Assembly: GCA_900320865.1 (NCBI GenBank)
Contig: ONTT01000012.1
Location: 1 to 52,931, forward strand
DNA from: an uncultured Bacteroidales bacterium
Lineage (GTDB): Bacteria; Bacteroidota; Bacteroidia; Bacteroidales; Paludibacteraceae
Reading direction: 5' to 3'
DNA: 52,931 nt
Made by a program: the position numbers and the translations under genes. This document shows, piece by piece, positions 22,464 through 31,197 of this stretch (its first letter is position 1; each line of letters starts with the position of its first letter). The notes under the pieces are model-generated. The model saw only the letters and a program-made list of their open reading frames with translations, had not been told where the DNA came from and did not search any database.

Positions 22464-24693
22464 GAGTATATTCGTCCTTGCTCTTTGTTCCTTGTTCGTT
22501 CTTCCGGCCAAGGCACAAATCGGTATGCACGAGTTAGGGGACTCCTTGACGGTTTGGACAGGTTTCTCCCCCGTCTGGTCTCCGGCTGTGCAGATAAAGA
22601 ACCTGCGTGTGAACGGCAATAATGTCACCGTACGCACCAATAGTGTCTTACGTGATGTGCGCTGGACACCGGAAAACGTAGCACAGCTGAAGCGAAAAGT
22701 GAGTCAGTGGGTGTTGGGACACGAGAAAGGGAAAGTGACTATTCAGGCGCTGAATACCAATATCGATGACCTCATCACAGACTGTGCCAGAAAGAGCAAA
22801 CCCGCCGTTAATCAGAATTGCGACCTGACGGATCGCAATATCGCATTGTACCCGAGTCATGGTCTCTATTATAATAGAGACCGCGGAGAATGGATTTGGC
22901 AAAGAGCTACGCTATGGACGACCGTAGAAGACCTGTATAGCCAGGAATACGTACGGTTGATTAAGAAGATGTTGGAGAATGCCGGCGCAACAATTTATAT
23001 GCCGCGTGCGGGACTTGAGCAACAGACGCTCGGTGTATCCGGGATGCCCGAATGGACCGAAGGTGCTCGCTACTGGGTGAAGGCACAGGGAGCCGACTCA
23101 GCCATATGGAATTTATACGACGGAGACGAGTATAAAGACGACCTGAAATGTCGTGCGATGTGGGTGAACGCACTGGATGTACCGGTGGACCTCTGTCTTG
23201 CTTTTCATACCGACGGACAAGATAGTGGAAATGACTCAACCATCATTGGTACCTTGGTGATTTATACTGCTAAAGACGATGAAGGCAAGACCACTTTGCG
23301 CAATGGTAAAGACCGCGAACACACCAACCGCAACTTTGCGGATTGGATACAGACGCAAATTGTTTCGGACCTGCGCACAATAGCTCCGGAGTGGACCAGA
23401 CGTCAACTCAAAGAAGCGAATTACTGTGAGACCCGTGTGCCGGTAGTTCCGAGTCTGATCTTGGAGTTGCTGAGTCATAAAAACATGGCGGATATGAAGT
23501 ACGGTTTGGATCCTACTTTCCGCTTCACGGCTGCTCGCGCAGTATATAAAGGTATCTTGCGCTATCTGAACGGAGCGAACGCCATTGTGCAGCCCTTGCC
23601 GGTACAGGAACTGGGTATTGATCCGAACGGAGTGCTGCAATGGGTTCCGACCGAAGACGCTTTAGAGGCCAATGCAACGCCCGCTTATTATATGGTATAT
23701 ACGCAAGCGGATGAAGGCGAATGGGATATTCAGCAAGTGGAGAAAACAACTCAATTGCAGGTGGATATTAAGCCGGGCGTACGGTATAACTTCTACGTAG
23801 TAGCCGGTAATGACGGAGGTCTCAGTTTTCCAAGTCCTATCATCAGTGCGTATCGCAGTGAACGGGAAGAGGCGCCGTTGGCTCTGATCGTCGATGGGTT
23901 TAGCGACAGTTATGGTCCAGAATGGTTTGCCGACAGCACCTATGCCGGTATTATGCCGGGCAGTTATGCGTGTGAAAACGGCTTCAGCTGCGCGTATATC
24001 GGTGAGCAATGGGACTTCACTCGCAGCCATGAATGGCTCAATGACGATAACTGCGGTTGGGGTGCTTGTTACAGAGACCACGCGGGTCAATTGACGATCG
24101 GCAACACACACGATTGGTGTGCTCGACACGGCTATGCGCTGCGTAAAATGCGTATCTCGTATGTATCCTGTACGGCCGGCATGTTGGTGAATTATTCATC
24201 GCAACTACCCCAATTCCAATTGGTCGATTTTGTATGTGGCAGACAGCGTCAGCCACTCGAAGAAGCCCACTATGCCCTGCTGACAGAGTATCTGGCAAAG
24301 GGTGGAAAACTATTGCTGAGTACGGATCATTTTAGTGCCATTGATGCGCAATGGGCTAAGGAAAATCTGCATGCAGCCTACTATGCGGCGAAAGCGACAC
24401 GCAGCGGAAGAGTCTCTTCTCCGATGCATCGTTTGTACCAATTGATGTTGGAGCCCAACGAAGAACAAATCTTCACATGTAGGCCCGAAGGGGTGAAAAA
24501 CGCAGACACAACAGCCATTCGCATGGCGACATACGAAGATATGCGCTGTGGTGCAGCTGTGGGGTATAGAGGTCAAAAGAGTAAGACTTTGGTCTATGGC
24601 TTCCCCTTAGAGGCCGTGCAAGACTTTGAAAAAATTTACAAACATTCCATTGAATGGTTAATCTATGAAGAAAAAGAATCTTCCGCTTTTTGA
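22450..24693 (+). CDS. N-acetylmuramoyl-L-alanine amidase-like exported protein
   Basis: 747 aa from ATG 22450. Signal peptide ends at A-K-A-Q (~23). Residues ~130-375 resemble the amidase_3 zinc hydrolase fold: S-H-G near 139, a glutamate in the V-E-D-L-Y helix, L-A-F-H-T-D-G and the late L-I-L-E-L-L-S-H. A fibronectin III-like segment lies at ~395-470 and an unassigned C-terminal domain at ~475-745. Homologues in Bacteroidales are often labelled xanthan lyase without evidence. A peptidoglycan amidase role is likely but unproven. It overlaps the upstream gene by 14 nt and rlmD by 29 nt. Confidence 0.7.
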   Translation: MRIFKSIFVLALCSLFVLPAKAQIGMHELGDSLTVWTGFSPVWSPAVQIKNLRVNGNNVTVRTNSVLRDVRWTPENVAQLKRKVSQWVLGHEKGKVTIQALNTNIDDLITDCARKSKPAVNQNCDLTDRNIALYPSHGLYYNRDRGEWIWQRATLWTTVEDLYSQEYVRLIKKMLENAGATIYMPRAGLEQQTLGVSGMPEWTEGARYWVKAQGADSAIWNLYDGDEYKDDLKCRAMWVNALDVPVDLCLAFHTDGQDSGNDSTIIGTLVIYTAKDDEGKTTLRNGKDREHTNRNFADWIQTQIVSDLRTIAPEWTRRQLKEANYCETRVPVVPSLILELLSHKNMADMKYGLDPTFRFTAARAVYKGILRYLNGANAIVQPLPVQELGIDPNGVLQWVPTEDALEANATPAYYMVYTQADEGEWDIQQVEKTTQLQVDIKPGVRYNFYVVAGNDGGLSFPSPIISAYRSEREEAPLALIVDGFSDSYGPEWFADSTYAGIMPGSYACENGFSCAYIGEQWDFTRSHEWLNDDNCGWGACYRDHAGQLTIGNTHDWCARHGYALRKMRISYVSCTAGMLVNYSSQLPQFQLVDFVCGRQRQPLEEAHYALLTEYLAKGGKLLLSTDHFSAIDAQWAKENLHAAYYAAKATRSGRVSSPMHRLYQLMLEPNEEQIFTCRPEGVKNADTTAIRMATYEDMRCGAAVGYRGQKSKTLVYGFPLEAVQDFEKIYKHSIEWLIYEEKESSAF

Positions 24694-26086
24694 GCATATT
24701 GAGATTACCGGAGTAGCCGCAGAAGGAAAGGCACTGGTGCGTATCAATGATATCGTTACGTTTGTGCCGAATTGTGTTCCCGGAGATATTGTGGACCTGC
24801 AGATCACGAAGAAGAAACACTCTTTCATGGAGGCAAAGGTGCTTCGTCTGGTACAACCGAGTAAGGTGCGCTGTGCTGCTCGTTGTGCGCATTTCGGTGT
24901 ATGCGGCGGATGTAAATGGCAGATTTTGCCGTACGAGGAGCAGTTGAAATACAAACAACAGCAAATTGTAGACAACCTCACGCGTATCGGAAAAATTGAA
25001 CTGCCTGAGATCAGTCCTATTCTGGGTTCGAAGCATATTTACGAATATCGCAACAAATTAGAGTTCACCTGTGCCGACCGGAAGTGGTTTCCATGGGAAG
25101 TCATTGAAGCGGCAGGTGGATTAGACAAGGTAGACAGCAGTTACGGACTTGGTTTTCATATCCCGAATTGTTTTGATAAAGTGCTGGACATCGAGGAGTG
25201 TCATTTAATGCCGGATATCAATAACCGCATTCGAAACGGGGTGCGGGAATTTGCGCGTACGCACGGGCTGACATTCTATAATGAACACACGCATGAGGGA
25301 CAAGTAAGGACGTTGATCTTAAGAAACAACCACGAAGGAGAATTGATGCTTATTGTCGCCTTCGGCGAGCCGGTAACAGACGCAAGTATGGAATTGCTGG
25401 AGTGGTTACATCAAGAGTTCTCTGAGATTATCTCCCTACTCTATGTGGAGAATACGAAGTTCAATGATACGATCGGAGACTTGGATGTGAAGGTGTATTT
25501 CGGTCAGGACCACATCATGGAAGAGATGGAGGGATTGCAGTTCAAAGTAGGTCCCAAATCCTTCTACCAGACCAATACGGAACAAGCCTATGAGTTGTAT
25601 AAAGTCGCACGCGAGTTTGCCGAATTGACCGGCAATGAATTAGTGTACGATTTATATACCGGAACAGGTACTATTGCGAACTTCGTCGCTCGTCAAGCGC
25701 GTCAAGTGATTGGTATTGAGTATGTACCGGAAGCCATTGAAGACGCGAAAGTGAATTCTGCCATCAATGGCATTGAAAACACGTTGTTCTTTGCCGGAGA
25801 TATGAAGGATATCCTCAATGAGAATTTTGTGGCGCAGTATGGAAGACCGGATGTGATTATCACGGATCCGCCTCGTGCCGGTATGCATGAGGACGTAGTG
25901 AATGTGATTCTCGATGCGGAGCCGAAACGCATCGTATATGTGAGTTGTAACCCGGCTACGCAGGCAAGAGACCTGCAATTGCTGGACGCCAAATATCGTG
26001 TAACCAAAGTACAACCCGTAGATATGTTTCCGCACACCCAGCACGTAGAAAATGTGGTGCAATTGGAGTTAAAAACGAAAAATTAA
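24665..26086 (+). CDS. rlmD: 23S rRNA (uracil-C5)-methyltransferase, RlmD type
   Basis: 473 aa. N-terminal TRAM domain (~8-62), a 4Fe-4S cluster at C70, C74, C80 and C83 (the last two in C-G-G-C-K-W), a Q-T-N substrate motif (F-Y-Q-T-N-T-E-Q-A), the SAM site D-L-Y-T-G-T-G-T-I, D-P-P-R-A-G and the catalytic Cys in Y-V-S-C-N-P-A-T. It makes 5-methyluridine in 23S rRNA. Some homologues act on the other conserved uridine (RlmCD), so the exact target is inferred from the RlmD-like cluster spacing. Confidence 0.92.
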   Translation: MKKKNLPLFEHIEITGVAAEGKALVRINDIVTFVPNCVPGDIVDLQITKKKHSFMEAKVLRLVQPSKVRCAARCAHFGVCGGCKWQILPYEEQLKYKQQQIVDNLTRIGKIELPEISPILGSKHIYEYRNKLEFTCADRKWFPWEVIEAAGGLDKVDSSYGLGFHIPNCFDKVLDIEECHLMPDINNRIRNGVREFARTHGLTFYNEHTHEGQVRTLILRNNHEGELMLIVAFGEPVTDASMELLEWLHQEFSEIISLLYVENTKFNDTIGDLDVKVYFGQDHIMEEMEGLQFKVGPKSFYQTNTEQAYELYKVAREFAELTGNELVYDLYTGTGTIANFVARQARQVIGIEYVPEAIEDAKVNSAINGIENTLFFAGDMKDILNENFVAQYGRPDVIITDPPRAGMHEDVVNVILDAEPKRIVYVSCNPATQARDLQLLDAKYRVTKVQPVDMFPHTQHVENVVQLELKTKN

Positions 26087-26097
26087 GGAATCCCGAT

Positions 26098-27498
26098 ATG
26101 CTGAAATTATTAATCCTACTTAATGTGTTTTTTGTTTCGTTCACCGATAAACCGGAGAAGAGTGCACCGGCCTTGTCCCCGCGTGCCGTAGAGCAACGTG
26201 CGAAATGGGATATTCCTACGGATGCGATGGATTATCCGGTAGCGCACTTGTATGTAGATAGTCTGCGCCGCATGGGAGCGAAGGTATTTCATACCAGTCG
26301 TTGGTTTAATGGGGCGACAGTTGAGATGTCGGATGAGTTGGCATCGAAAGTGCAGGCTTTGGATTTCGTAGAAGCCGTAGAGATGACACGGGATAATAGT
26401 GAATCGCTTTATGCTTCCAAACGCCGGGTAATTACACGTGAAGAAACCTCAGACGACCCGGGAATAATTACGGAACAGCAGTTAGGTCTTTATAATCTTC
26501 TGCCCTTGCATGAAGCGGGTTTTGAAGGAGAAGGTATCCTTATGGCTGTTTGCGATGGAGGTTTTTATAATGCCAATATCCTTACCTGTTTTCGTCAGGA
26601 GCAAGAATTGGGTCATTTTGACTTTACGGACGATGCAGTGGACATTTATGGCCATACAGGTACGCACGGAACAGAGTGCTTGAGTACGATCTCCGGTAGC
26701 ACGACCATTTATAAAGGAGCAGCCACCAAGGCGAATTATTATTTGATGCGTTCCGAAGAAAGCAAAACAGAGAGTCCTAAAGAGATGGATAACTTGGTAG
26801 TTGCTTTGGAGACAGCGGATTCGTTAGGCGTCAATGTATTTTCCGTTTCGTTGGGATATGCCTACTTTGACAATGATAAATGGTCGCTGAACAAAAACAC
26901 CGACTTAGACGGCAAAACAACCCGTGTGAGTCGTGCTGCGACTATCGCAGCCCGTAAAGGCATGTTGGTTTGCGTAGCAGCCGGCAATGAGGGAGACAAT
27001 GCATGGCGAACCATTTCAGTCCCTGCGGATGCCGATAGTATTCTGACCGTGGGAGCTGTTAGTACATGGGGAGAGATAGGAAATTTCTCCAGTTATGGAC
27101 CATCCTCCGACGGACGTATCAAACCTGAGGTTTGTGCTGTAGGCGTAAGGACGCAACTGATTAATCCGGGTGGAAATATAGTCACATCCAACGGTACTAG
27201 TTTTGCAACTCCGCTTTTGGCGGGTTTGGCCGCCTCCTTATGGTCCGCTTTGCCCGACGAGAACGCTATGCAGATTCGAAGCCGTATCATTCGTTCGGCG
27301 GATCGCTATCTGAATCCGGATACTCAGCAATACGGCTATGGTATTCCGAACGCATGGAAAGCCTATACAATGGGACCGGAAGGAATAGAAGACGTTCAAA
27401 CGGAAACAAACAGTTGTCAAAAGATCTTAAGGAACGGGCAAATAATCATCCTGCGAAACGGTATTGAATATACGATTTCAGGACAACGCGTGCGGTAA
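26098..27498 (+). CDS. S8 family serine peptidase with a type IX-style C-terminal tag
   Basis: 466 aa. Short signal peptide (~1-16), then a subtilisin domain with Asp153 (V-C-D-G-G), His190 (G-T-H-G-T), oxyanion Asn297 (A-A-G-N-E-G) and Ser368 (G-T-S-F-A-T-P). The last ~25 residues (K-I-L-R-N-G-Q-I ... I-S-G-Q-R-V-R) resemble the short C-terminal sorting signal of type IX secretion cargo, fitting the PorE-like protein at 3979. It is probably a secreted or surface protease. The next feature is the SRP RNA on the opposite strand, so this gene closes the plus-strand run. Confidence 0.9.
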   Translation: MLKLLILLNVFFVSFTDKPEKSAPALSPRAVEQRAKWDIPTDAMDYPVAHLYVDSLRRMGAKVFHTSRWFNGATVEMSDELASKVQALDFVEAVEMTRDNSESLYASKRRVITREETSDDPGIITEQQLGLYNLLPLHEAGFEGEGILMAVCDGGFYNANILTCFRQEQELGHFDFTDDAVDIYGHTGTHGTECLSTISGSTTIYKGAATKANYYLMRSEESKTESPKEMDNLVVALETADSLGVNVFSVSLGYAYFDNDKWSLNKNTDLDGKTTRVSRAATIAARKGMLVCVAAGNEGDNAWRTISVPADADSILTVGAVSTWGEIGNFSSYGPSSDGRIKPEVCAVGVRTQLINPGGNIVTSNGTSFATPLLAGLAASLWSALPDENAMQIRSRIIRSADRYLNPDTQQYGYGIPNAWKAYTMGPEGIEDVQTETNSCQKILRNGQIIILRNGIEYTISGQRVR

Positions 27499-27504
27499 GG
27501 GCAC

Positions 27505-27606
27505 AAAAAAGGCAGGCTAACTACATCGCACCGCTACAACCTCGTACCCTTGCTACGGTCAAGTCCTGGGGGAGTTCGGAGGGAGCTGGTCGTATAGCAC
27601 CTGCCT
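27505..27606 (-). ncRNA. ffs: small bacterial signal recognition particle RNA (4.5S)
   Basis: On the minus strand the sequence reads as a long hairpin closed by AGGCAGG (5' end at 27606) and CCTGCCT. Domain IV is recognisable as CCCCCAGGACTTGACC followed by GTAGCAAGGG, carrying the conserved CAGG and AGCA internal-loop strands that bind Ffh. The apical loop is of the UGAC (URRC) kind, not GGAA. A run of T on the minus strand after the closing helix (27505-27510) makes the 3' end a self-terminator. With Ffh it targets inner-membrane proteins during translation. Confidence 0.9.
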
Positions 27607-27631
27607 ATACTTTGCTTTTCAAAAGCGGGTG

Positions 27632-27663
27632 CAAAATTACAACAATTTTCTGACATACGCAAA
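27632..27663 (-). promoter_or_regulatory. promoter of the SRP RNA gene
   Basis: On the minus strand: TTTG (27663-27660), 20-nt spacer, TAATTTTG (27639-27632). It lies just upstream of the preferred start of the helicase gene on the other strand. Confidence 0.75.
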
Positions 27664-27679
27664 TAAAATTGCAAAAAAA

Positions 27680-29077
27680 TTGCTAAATGACTTCATTATA
27701 GGACGTATTAAGGCTGAATTGCCCTTCGAACCCAACGCAGAAAAAGAAGAATTATTGAAAGCGTTGGGGGCGTTTTTGGTGAGTCGAGACGAACGCAAAG
27801 CGTTTATCTTGCGAGGCTATGCAGGTACAGGTAAGACGAGTGTCATCAGTGCCTTGGTACGGGCGATGAAACAGCTCAAGCAACCGACGGTTTTATTAGC
27901 GCCTACAGGTCGAGCGGCGAAGGTATTCAGTAGATATTCCGGAACGCAGGCATATACGATTCATAAGAAGATCTATCGTCAAACGCAATTGGGCAAAGAG
28001 TCCTTTACACTCGGCGATAATCTGCATAGAGGAGCCCTTTTCATCATAGATGAAGCCTCTATGCTTTCGGGTCAACGGGATAATTCCACTTTTGGTAGCG
28101 GTTGTTTGTTAGATGACCTGGTTCGATACGTGTATAGCGGGTCTAACTGTTCGTTGTTACTTGTGGGAGACGATGCGCAGTTACCGCCTGTAGGAAGCAC
28201 GCTGAGTCCTGCCCTTGATGCGGATTTTATGAGGGGTTACGGGTTACAGGTTACAAGTTACCAATTAACTGCTGTAGCACGGCAGGCTTTGGATAGCGGC
28301 ATCCTAAGCGAAGCGACGCGTCTGAGGGAATTGTTGAATTCTCAGAATACTCACAATATTCAGATTATTCCGAATGGCATTGATATTATCCACGTTCCGG
28401 GTGAACAAGTGATCGAGCAGTTAGAGAGCAGTTGGCGGGAAGTGGGAGCAGAAGAGACGCTGATTATTGCACGCAGCAATAAGATGACTAATTTGTATAA
28501 CGGAGGAGTGCGGGCGAGAGTGCTGTGGAAAGAAGATGATTTGTCGAATGGTGACCGTCTTATGGTGACCAAAAACAATTATTTCTGGGCAGAGGAGTAT
28601 GAGGACTTGGAGTTTATCGCCAATGGCGATATGTTCGAGATCGAACGCCTGACCAACCGGCATGAACTATACGGTTTTCATTTCGCCAAAGCTTCGCTTC
28701 GATCGGTGGACTATAACTGGGAAATAGATGCGCTTATATGGTTAGATACGCTGACTACTGATAGTCCTGAAGCCAATTATCAATTGCAAAGGGAACTGTT
28801 CGCGCGAATTGCAGAAGACTATCCGGAGATACGGAACAAAAAAGAATTGGTCAAAAAGATCTATGACTCTCCCTATTTCAATGCGTTACAGGTGCGTTTT
28901 GCGTATTGTGTGACTTGTCACAAGGCGCAAGGTGGTCAGTGGAAGCATGTATATATCGACAACGGATTAGGGGATGAGTGGATTAGCGGCTTAACCGAAG
29001 AGGAGCGCCTCGAATACCTTCGTTGGCTATACACGGCCCTTACCCGTTCTTCCGAAAAAATCTACCTTTTGCGATAA
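27680..29077 (+). CDS. RecD-like/AAA family helicase
   Basis: 465 aa from TTG 27680; GTG 27629 would add 17 residues lying over the SRP promoter. The TTG start puts the N-terminus about ten residues before the L-P-F-E-P block, where homologues usually begin. Walker A G-Y-A-G-T-G-K-T-S near residue 46, L-A-P-T-G-R-A-A-K, I-I-D-E-A-S-M-L, V-G-D-D-A-Q-L-P-P-V-G, and the C-terminal UvrD-type V-T-C-H-K-A-Q-G-G-Q-W and Y-T-A-L-T-R-S. Superfamily 1 5'-3' DNA helicase related to RecD, probably in repair. A GGGTTAC heptamer tract codes residues ~186-194. Confidence 0.88.
   Translation: MLNDFIIGRIKAELPFEPNAEKEELLKALGAFLVSRDERKAFILRGYAGTGKTSVISALVRAMKQLKQPTVLLAPTGRAAKVFSRYSGTQAYTIHKKIYRQTQLGKESFTLGDNLHRGALFIIDEASMLSGQRDNSTFGSGCLLDDLVRYVYSGSNCSLLLVGDDAQLPPVGSTLSPALDADFMRGYGLQVTSYQLTAVARQALDSGILSEATRLRELLNSQNTHNIQIIPNGIDIIHVPGEQVIEQLESSWREVGAEETLIIARSNKMTNLYNGGVRARVLWKEDDLSNGDRLMVTKNNYFWAEEYEDLEFIANGDMFEIERLTNRHELYGFHFAKASLRSVDYNWEIDALIWLDTLTTDSPEANYQLQRELFARIAEDYPEIRNKKELVKKIYDSPYFNALQVRFAYCVTCHKAQGGQWKHVYIDNGLGDEWISGLTEEERLEYLRWLYTALTRSSEKIYLLR
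28234..28261 (+). repeat. GGGTTAC heptamer tract inside the helicase gene
   Basis: GGGTTAC, GGGTTAC, AGGTTAC, AAGTTAC; read through as part of G-Y-G-L-Q-V-T-S-Y. Confidence 0.9.
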
Positions 29078-29135
29078 AATTCCTTAGTGATCAAAGTACG
29101 AATTAAAATTGACAACCCGTATTTAGTCCGATTTG

Positions 29136-29168
29136 CCTCTTACTTTCCTCTTACTTTCCTCTTACTAA
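29136..29168 (+). repeat. 11-bp direct repeats upstream of a promoter
   Basis: CCTCTTACTTT twice and a third CCTCTTACTAA, head to tail, about 75 bp upstream of the promoter at 29241. The 11-bp period is close to one helical turn, so a phased protein-binding site is possible. Confidence 0.7.
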
Positions 29169-29240
29169 AGTCTAATTAGGGGCTATATGGGCAAAAAATA
29201 AAACTAATTTGCATAAAGACGATATTTTTTGCTAAAATAC

Positions 29241-29271
29241 TTGCAAATTTAAAAAATTTGTAGTATCTTTG
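29241..29271 (+). promoter_or_regulatory. promoter for the lipoprotein/DUF5723 operon
   Basis: TTG (29241-29243), 20-nt spacer, TATCTTTG (29264-29271), followed by CAGCCGAAT, identical to the sequence after the lepA -7 box. Confidence 0.85.
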
Positions 29272-29313
29272 CAGCCGAATTGGTATGTAACAAACAACTC
29301 TATTTATAATCGT

Positions 29314-31185
29314 ATGATTTTCAAGCATTTACATGGACCTATTGTTCTGACAATAGCGATGCTATTAGCAGGCTGTCACGCGGATGTGGACATGCAGAAC
29401 ATCGATCCAAGAGCGGAATTGGATTTAGGCATGGCGCTGCCGGTGGGAAGCGTACGTGCAACTATTGGTGATTTCTTGGGCGACAGCGTAAGTCACTTAT
29501 ACGTTGACTCGCTGCAAAACAAAGGTGTTCTTACTTGGCAGAGCACGTTCCAAATCAGTCGTAAATTCCACGAAGACTCGTTGGACCTGACGAACATGAT
29601 CTCCAGTAAAAAACTGACTCTGGATGTATATGATCACCTACCCGCTGCCACGATGATAGGTGATAACAAGCGTATCACGGGTACGGGAGATCCTATCACC
29701 TTACGCTTTGAACTTCCGCTGAACCTGAAGGGTGTGAACAAGGAGTTAGGCGGCGAGCGTCTGGACAGTGCGTTAATCGACATGGCCAGTTTCCAATCGG
29801 TGATTAATAAGAAGAATGGTCTTCCGTTGAAATGGGAATGGGTAGATGGCGTGACACTGGAGTTAGGTGCCCAGATCAATCGTCCGAAAGGCAACACGAT
29901 GCAGGTTTACACGAAAGGCGACGCGGACGATTACGGTACGCCGATCGAGACCGCTGTGGATAATTTCGTGATCAGTTTGATGAAGAAGCAGTTGAACCCG
30001 AAAACGGAACAATCGCTGTATGATTACAACGTCATTGACTCCTGCACCTTCTATATTAACTTCACTTTCACTGTTCCGGAAGGCACGACGGTAGATGTGC
30101 CGAAGGATGCCGGATTCGAATACCAACTGAACGTGCAGTTTATTACGTACAAGGCTATCTGGGGCAAGTTCATTCGTTCGAACTCCATGTATGACGAAGC
30201 GGAAGTAGACCTTAGCGACAGTTGGGGTGATTTAGCATTTCTTTCCCGTTCGAATATCCCGTTTGCGGATCCGAAAGTAGATATGAGCGTCATGACCTAT
30301 ATCGCGGGAGCGATGAAGATGGACGGCGAGTATCTGTATTCGGAAGACGCCAATGGAGTCAAGCACTATGCGGAGTTCTTACGCGGAAATCAGACTTATC
30401 GCAATTACCCGAAGCAGTTTGAGGAAGGCGAGTATCTGGATCCTATCACAAGTGCGATCGGCGACTCGACAACGAACATGATTGTTCATTTCAGCAAGGA
30501 TCCGAAGGAAGGTACGATAGATAGCCTCTTTAGGAACATGCCGCAGAAATTGGGTTATAAGTTCAATATTGACTTCAACTATCAGATGACGCCTCAAGTG
30601 CGTATCGTGCCGAACACGAACGTGCGTGTTGATGCTCTCTGCACACTGCCTTTGATCTTCAACAATGGATTGTTCATTTCTTACTCTGACACGATCAAAG
30701 ATGTGCACTTGAGCCAATACACGATTGACTCATTGGTATCGGGTATAGCGAAGATAGATACGGTAAAGAGTTCTAATCTGCGTGTTGTGCTGAAGGCACT
30801 GAACACCATTCCTTTGGATGTTAAAGCGACGATGCGTTGCTACGACTCGATCGGCAACATGATTATGGATCCTGATAGCACGGATAAACCGCTGTTGCTC
30901 TTCGAGCAAGACACAGTGACGTTAGTAGCTCCGACCTATGCGTTCGAGAATGGTAGTTGGACGCAAGTAGAACCGGGTATCACGACACTAATAGCCGTAC
31001 TTTCGAAAGAGAAAATGGCTAAGTTGCCGGAAATCAACTATATCGTATACACGGCGATTATCGATGATGAATCACTGCAGTATGCGTATAAGAAGGGACA
31101 ATTCCATGTTCGTATCACCGAAGATGGCAGCGTGACGCTTAAGATCGGGCTAGCGGCGCAAGTAGATGCAATCATTAATCTATAG
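29314..31185 (+). CDS. large lipoprotein of unknown function, partner of the DUF5723 protein
   Basis: 623 aa from ATG 29314; the in-frame extension upstream (29269) covers the promoter and is rejected. Type II signal peptide with lipobox L-A-G-C (Cys22). The mature protein is rich in beta-strand-like segments and Asp/Thr, with N-terminal L-D-L-G-M-A-L-P-V-G-S. I recognise no catalytic motif. It is followed at 12 nt by the OmpA/DUF5723 barrel gene with a strong AGGAGG site, so the two form an operon and probably an envelope complex. Confidence 0.8.
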   Translation: MIFKHLHGPIVLTIAMLLAGCHADVDMQNIDPRAELDLGMALPVGSVRATIGDFLGDSVSHLYVDSLQNKGVLTWQSTFQISRKFHEDSLDLTNMISSKKLTLDVYDHLPAATMIGDNKRITGTGDPITLRFELPLNLKGVNKELGGERLDSALIDMASFQSVINKKNGLPLKWEWVDGVTLELGAQINRPKGNTMQVYTKGDADDYGTPIETAVDNFVISLMKKQLNPKTEQSLYDYNVIDSCTFYINFTFTVPEGTTVDVPKDAGFEYQLNVQFITYKAIWGKFIRSNSMYDEAEVDLSDSWGDLAFLSRSNIPFADPKVDMSVMTYIAGAMKMDGEYLYSEDANGVKHYAEFLRGNQTYRNYPKQFEEGEYLDPITSAIGDSTTNMIVHFSKDPKEGTIDSLFRNMPQKLGYKFNIDFNYQMTPQVRIVPNTNVRVDALCTLPLIFNNGLFISYSDTIKDVHLSQYTIDSLVSGIAKIDTVKSSNLRVVLKALNTIPLDVKATMRCYDSIGNMIMDPDSTDKPLLLFEQDTVTLVAPTYAFENGSWTQVEPGITTLIAVLSKEKMAKLPEINYIVYTAIIDDESLQYAYKKGQFHVRITEDGSVTLKIGLAAQVDAIINL

Positions 31186-31197
31186 GAGGACTGAATC

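Noticed and set aside
29269-29313. Upstream extension of the 29314 lipoprotein
   Set aside because: It would cover the promoter and displace the signal peptide from the N-terminus.
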